Source: Lachnospiraceae bacterium UBA7481
Lineage (GTDB): Bacteria; Bacillota; Clostridia; Lachnospirales; Lachnospiraceae
Direction: 5' to 3'
Assembly (NCBI GenBank): GCA_002478505.1
Contig: DLOP01000030.1
Coordinates: 26,488-36,137, forward strand
Length of the DNA stretch: 9,650 bases
Shown here: positions 6,634 to 9,650 of the stretch, piece after piece
Layout of the letters: every line of letters begins with the position of its first letter
Position numbering within the stretch: position 1 is the stretch's first letter
Made by a program: the position numbers and the translations under genes
The notes under the pieces: model-generated
What the model was told of the DNA's origin: nothing
Seen by the model: only the letters and a program-made list of their open reading frames with translations
Database searches by the model: none

Positions 6634-8548
6634 TTTCAGCTTTGATTATGTTGCAATTGTCCTATACTTTTTGCTGCTTTTCTTCTTTAGCGGCAAGAAA
6701 AGGATCAATCTGCAGATTTATACGATATATTATGTCATGCTGGGTTCCATGCTTTTTTCTGCTATTATGGATGTGATCCTGTTCCAGCAGATCCAGAACG
6801 GGACATTTCAGGGAACGATGATTATGGATATTCTGGCGGTCATTTATAATTTGTGTCAAAAGATAATCTATCCTATTTGCGTCATGTACCTGTTGGGTAT
6901 TTCCAATGTTGATCTGACCAAAAACAGAAAATGGCGGCTGAGTCTTGAGATTCCGTATTTTTTGCTTGCCGGACTGGTGATTGCGTCTGTCTGGACGGGA
7001 TGGATATTTGATTTTGACGGACGCGGCATGATCACGGCGGGCAGCATTCCGCAGATCATGCAGATCTATATGGCATACTATACCGTGTTTACCGCAGTGG
7101 TCTTTATCCGCTACAGGAAGACGATAGGATTCGGGAGGATCACCTACATTCTAAATTGTGTTGCCTTTATATTCTGCGCCAATATGATTCAGCTGATCTT
7201 TCCGGAGCAGAGGATATTTTTCTTTATCATGGCATTGTGCGTCATCTGTATGGTTTATTCGGTGAAGCGTCCGGATGAAGAGTTTGATGAGACGAATGCG
7301 CTTTACCGTGACATCCTGCTGGATGAAGTCGCATTGAATTATAAATCCAAGTCCTCGTTTTTCATCTTTTTTATCCGGATCCATGATTTTAAGATACTGA
7401 CGGATTCGCTTGGTCAGGACGCGGTCAATGAAATGTTGTCCGATGTAGTTTCTTTCCTGACAGTCTTTACCAGAGGAACTAATGTGTTCCGGGTGGATGA
7501 TAACGTGCTTGCGGTCAGGATGAAGATCATGAAAGAGGAACAGATGGAGAATATGATCAAAGCCATCGCCCAGAGATTTAAGCAGGCATGGAGAAACGGA
7601 GGGATGAAAGCAATTTTGTCCGCCAGCTATGTCAAGGCGAAATGTCCGGAGGATGTTCCGACATATGAGGACTTTGTGCATCTGATCAGTGTTGTAGGAA
7701 GGAAAGAGGGGATTATTGACCATGTATATGGCGCAGATGAGATCATTGGAGAGGATTATGAGAAGGATATCATAGAGGCGATCAAGCGTGGTCTGGAGAA
7801 GGATAAATTTCAGGTTTATTATCAGCCGATCTTTTCCACAAAAGAAAAACGCATCGTGGCAGCAGAGGCTTTGGTGCGGTTAAATGATGATAAGCTTGGC
7901 TTTATTTCTCCGGAGGTCATGGTGCCGCTTGCCGAGCGGGAGGGTTATATTTTAGAGATTGGAAAGAAGGTATTTACGGAGGTATGCCGTTTCTTTATGG
8001 AGGAAAATCTTACGGCTTTTGGAATTGAGTATATTGAAGTAAACCTGTCAGTAAAGCAGTGCATGCATCATAAACTGGCGGAGAATTTCTTGGAGATCAT
8101 GAAGGAGTATGGACTGCGCAACAGCCAGATAAACTTTGAAATCACGGAATCTTCGGCGATGGTATCTAATGCGGCGTTAATCAGTAATATCAATTATTTT
8201 GAGGAAAATGGCGTTTCCCTTTCTTTGGATGATTATGGAACGGGATATTCCAACGTATCGTATCTGTATCAGATGCCGTTCCAGATCTTAAAGATCGATA
8301 AGAGTATCCTCTGGTCTTCAGAGAAGAATCAAAAGGCGGATTTTACGCTGCGGAGTATCTTTAATATGACTAACAAGCTGGGACTTCATGTTGTGGTAGA
8401 AGGCGTGGAGACGGAGGCGCAGATTGTTAAACTGTTAAAATTGGGATGCGATTATTTTCAGGGATATTATTTTTCAAAGCCGATTCCCGGAAAAGACTAT
8501 ATCAGATACCTTGAAGAATTTCAATTGCCGGAGGTATGTGACGCATGA
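6623..8548 (+). CDS. 7TM, degenerate GGDEF, intact EAL: c-di-GMP phosphodiesterase
   Basis: Predicted membrane-bound phosphodiesterase that hydrolyses c-di-GMP to pGpG. Of 641 residues, about 8-213 form seven hydrophobic helices, about 220-372 a degenerate GGDEF domain (Arg-Val then Asp-Asp-Asn-Val-Leu at 292-296 in place of GGDEF, no cyclase expected) and about 380-635 an EAL domain. All residues expected for activity are visible: YYQPI (399-403), EALVRL with Glu415, Asn474 in NLSVKQ, Glu506 in EITES, Asp536-Asp537 in DDYGTGYSN, Lys557 in KIDKS, Glu593 and Glu596 in EGVET, and Gln613 in QGYYFSKP. The degenerate GGDEF may regulate allosterically, possibly by GTP, as known for some composite GGDEF-EAL proteins. 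The membrane part matches the preceding paralogue, including WTG (124-126) and the IQ-x-x-FPEQ motif (189-196), with a constant offset. The gene overlaps both neighbours (11 nt upstream, 4 nt downstream). Confidence 0.93.
   Translation: MEYNFSFDYVAIVLYFLLLFFFSGKKRINLQIYTIYYVMLGSMLFSAIMDVILFQQIQNGTFQGTMIMDILAVIYNLCQKIIYPICVMYLLGISNVDLTKNRKWRLSLEIPYFLLAGLVIASVWTGWIFDFDGRGMITAGSIPQIMQIYMAYYTVFTAVVFIRYRKTIGFGRITYILNCVAFIFCANMIQLIFPEQRIFFFIMALCVICMVYSVKRPDEEFDETNALYRDILLDEVALNYKSKSSFFIFFIRIHDFKILTDSLGQDAVNEMLSDVVSFLTVFTRGTNVFRVDDNVLAVRMKIMKEEQMENMIKAIAQRFKQAWRNGGMKAILSASYVKAKCPEDVPTYEDFVHLISVVGRKEGIIDHVYGADEIIGEDYEKDIIEAIKRGLEKDKFQVYYQPIFSTKEKRIVAAEALVRLNDDKLGFISPEVMVPLAEREGYILEIGKKVFTEVCRFFMEENLTAFGIEYIEVNLSVKQCMHHKLAENFLEIMKEYGLRNSQINFEITESSAMVSNAALISNINYFEENGVSLSLDDYGTGYSNVSYLYQMPFQILKIDKSILWSSEKNQKADFTLRSIFNMTNKLGLHVVVEGVETEAQIVKLLKLGCDYFQGYYFSKPIPGKDYIRYLEEFQLPEVCDA
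8530..8535 (+). promoter_or_regulatory. Ribosome binding site at the ATGA overlap
   Basis: GGAGGT sits 9-10 bases before the ATG at 8545. That ATG overlaps the TGA of the EAL gene (8546-8548) as ATGA, a classic termination-reinitiation arrangement that ties production of the flavodoxin-SCP2 protein to the phosphodiesterase. Confidence 0.7.
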
Positions 8549-9540
8549 GGATCAATATTTACTATGGAGGGCGCGGACTGATCGGCGACCCGACGATGTT
8601 TGTGGTCAAGAAAATGATACAGGTATTGAAAGAGCTAAATGTCCGTGTTGAAAAGTATGACCTGTACGACCAGAAGAATATTATTTCCCGATTGCCGCAG
8701 ACCTTAAAGGAAGCGGACGGGGTGATTTTGGCATCTACCGTAGAATGGCACGGCGTAGGCGGATATATCATGAATTTTCTGGACGCATGCTGGCTGTTTG
8801 GCGATAAGGAAAAGATACGGCAGACGTATATGGCTCCGGTGGTGATGTCCACAACCTATGGGGAAAAGGAAGGGCAGCTGGATCTAATTAACGCATGGGA
8901 AGCATTGGGCGGGATCACCTGTAACGGCATCTGCGGTTATATTCCTGATGTAGCGGAGCTGGAACGAAGTGAACAATATCAGACGATCATTGAAAAATGT
9001 GCGGAGAACATTTATCGTTCGATCAATCAGAAGATCAGTTCCTTACCGGCAAGCAGCATGGCTGTAAAGCAGAAGGTTTATAAGACAATGGACAATTTCT
9101 TCAGTCAGCAGGAGGCAGAACAGCTTTCGGAATATGTTTCTGATGATCAGTATGTGGACAGGCAGAAAAAAGATATTCAGGAGCTTGCCAATATATTTAA
9201 GGGAAAACTGGGAAGCACGCCAAAAAACAATCAGAGAAATTATAGAGAGCTGTTTGAAAAGGTATTTCTTCCGCAGCCGGAGACGCATCTGAAATACAAA
9301 ATCAATCTCCGCGGGAAAGCAGACCCGTTTGTCATCATCATTGATAATGCAAAACTTGTGATCCAGGAGAAAGAAATCAGCGGACAGGATATTGAGCTTA
9401 CTATGGATGTGGATACTTTTGATGAGATCGTGGATGGCCGCAAGACATTTCAGGGCGGATTTATGGAAGGAAGCATTGTCTCCAAGGGTGACTTCAAGAG
9501 TCTGCGGATACTGGACAGTATGTTTCCGTTCATGAAGTAG
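8545..9540 (+). CDS. Flavodoxin-fold protein fused to an SCP2-like domain
   Basis: Cytoplasmic two-domain protein of 331 residues. Residues of about 1-160 look like a flavodoxin/NADPH-dependent FMN reductase fold: a first strand RINIYYGG, then GDPTMFVVKKMIQVLKE as the phosphate-loop and helix, ILASTVEWHGVGGYIMNFLD (61-80) as the isoalloxazine-side loop with the 'x-x-FLD' helix start, and MSTTYGEKEGQLDLINAWEALGG. A helical linker (about 165-228) leads to about 232-331, which resembles the SCP2 sterol-carrier fold: YKINLRGKADPFVIIIDN, then ELTMDVDTFDEIVDGRKTFQ and GFMEGSIVSKGDFKSLRILD. SCP2 domains bind hydrophobic ligands. Flavin binding and any redox reaction are inferred from the fold; the substrate is unknown. 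There is no signal peptide or membrane helix. The ATGA overlap with the phosphodiesterase gene suggests a role in the same membrane signalling unit. It may sense or modify a lipid or quinone (inference). Confidence 0.8.
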   Translation: MRINIYYGGRGLIGDPTMFVVKKMIQVLKELNVRVEKYDLYDQKNIISRLPQTLKEADGVILASTVEWHGVGGYIMNFLDACWLFGDKEKIRQTYMAPVVMSTTYGEKEGQLDLINAWEALGGITCNGICGYIPDVAELERSEQYQTIIEKCAENIYRSINQKISSLPASSMAVKQKVYKTMDNFFSQQEAEQLSEYVSDDQYVDRQKKDIQELANIFKGKLGSTPKNNQRNYRELFEKVFLPQPETHLKYKINLRGKADPFVIIIDNAKLVIQEKEISGQDIELTMDVDTFDEIVDGRKTFQGGFMEGSIVSKGDFKSLRILDSMFPFMK

Positions 9541-9650
9541 ACTATATAGCAGGTAATTGCACAACTAGTTATTACCAATTATAATTGCTTACTAATTTTT
9601 CGTTCCACAATTCTATCTAGGAGGTTTGCATAACTCAAAGTTTGAAAATA
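9541..9650 (+). promoter_or_regulatory. Downstream intergenic stretch with a promoter-like pair and AGGAGG
   Basis: TTGCAC (9557-9562; 3 of 6) and a perfect TATAAT (9580-9585) are separated by exactly 17 bp, giving a plausible sigma-A promoter starting near 9592. AGGAGG follows at 9619-9624, but no ATG or GTG lies at a normal distance before the window ends. TTG at 9626 is too close and TTG at 9642 too far. A 6-bp inverted repeat GGTAAT (9552-9557)/ATTACC (9571-9576) and the palindromes AACTAGTT (9563-9570) and AATTATAATT (9577-9586) overlap the promoter. No convincing terminator for the EAL operon was found here. Confidence 0.4.

Noticed and set aside
9552..9600. GGTAAT...ATTACC hairpin followed by TTTTT as the EAL-operon terminator
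   Set aside because: The stem is only 6 bp and AT-rich, and the T tract (9596-9600) begins about 20 nt after the stem. The stretch overlaps a better promoter match.

Overview
The window looks like chromosomal DNA of a low-to-mid GC Gram-positive anaerobe of the class Clostridia, most plausibly a Lachnospiraceae member. This is inferred from the strong GGAGG-type ribosome binding sites, AT-rich sigma-A-like promoters, a lipoprotein CotH kinase, a membrane-anchored phosphodiester glycosidase, and 7TM-GGDEF-EAL proteins of a style common in that group. Genus and species cannot be read from the sequence. No rRNA, tRNA, CRISPR array, transposase or phage gene was seen.

Layout: two divergent operons of three genes each, separated by about 200-270 bp (depending on start choice) that carries both promoters. 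The left operon (minus strand, about 4480 down to 63) encodes, in transcription order, a membrane-anchored NAGPA-type phosphodiester glycosidase, an unrecognised membrane-anchored protein with an NTF2-like C-terminal end, and a CotH-family kinase lipoprotein. All three are predicted to act outside the membrane. A hairpin at the left edge (1-31) probably ends this operon.

The right operon (plus strand, about 4645 to 9540) encodes two tandem paralogous 7TM + degenerate GGDEF + EAL proteins, then a flavodoxin-fold protein fused to an SCP2-like lipid-binding domain. Its reading frames overlap by 11 and 4 nt, so the three are probably translationally coupled. The first EAL protein has lost nearly every catalytic residue. 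The second retains them all and is probably an active cyclic-di-GMP phosphodiesterase. Neither has a usable GGDEF site.

Interpretation (inference): the right operon looks like a membrane sensor unit that lowers c-di-GMP, made of a dead/active EAL pair plus a flavoprotein with a possible lipid-binding domain. The left operon looks like an envelope or exopolysaccharide modification unit pairing a secreted phosphotransferase with a phosphodiester glycosidase. The divergent arrangement suggests, but does not prove, a functional link. After 9540 a promoter-like pair and a Shine-Dalgarno-like AGGAGG suggest that another plus-strand unit begins at or beyond the right edge.
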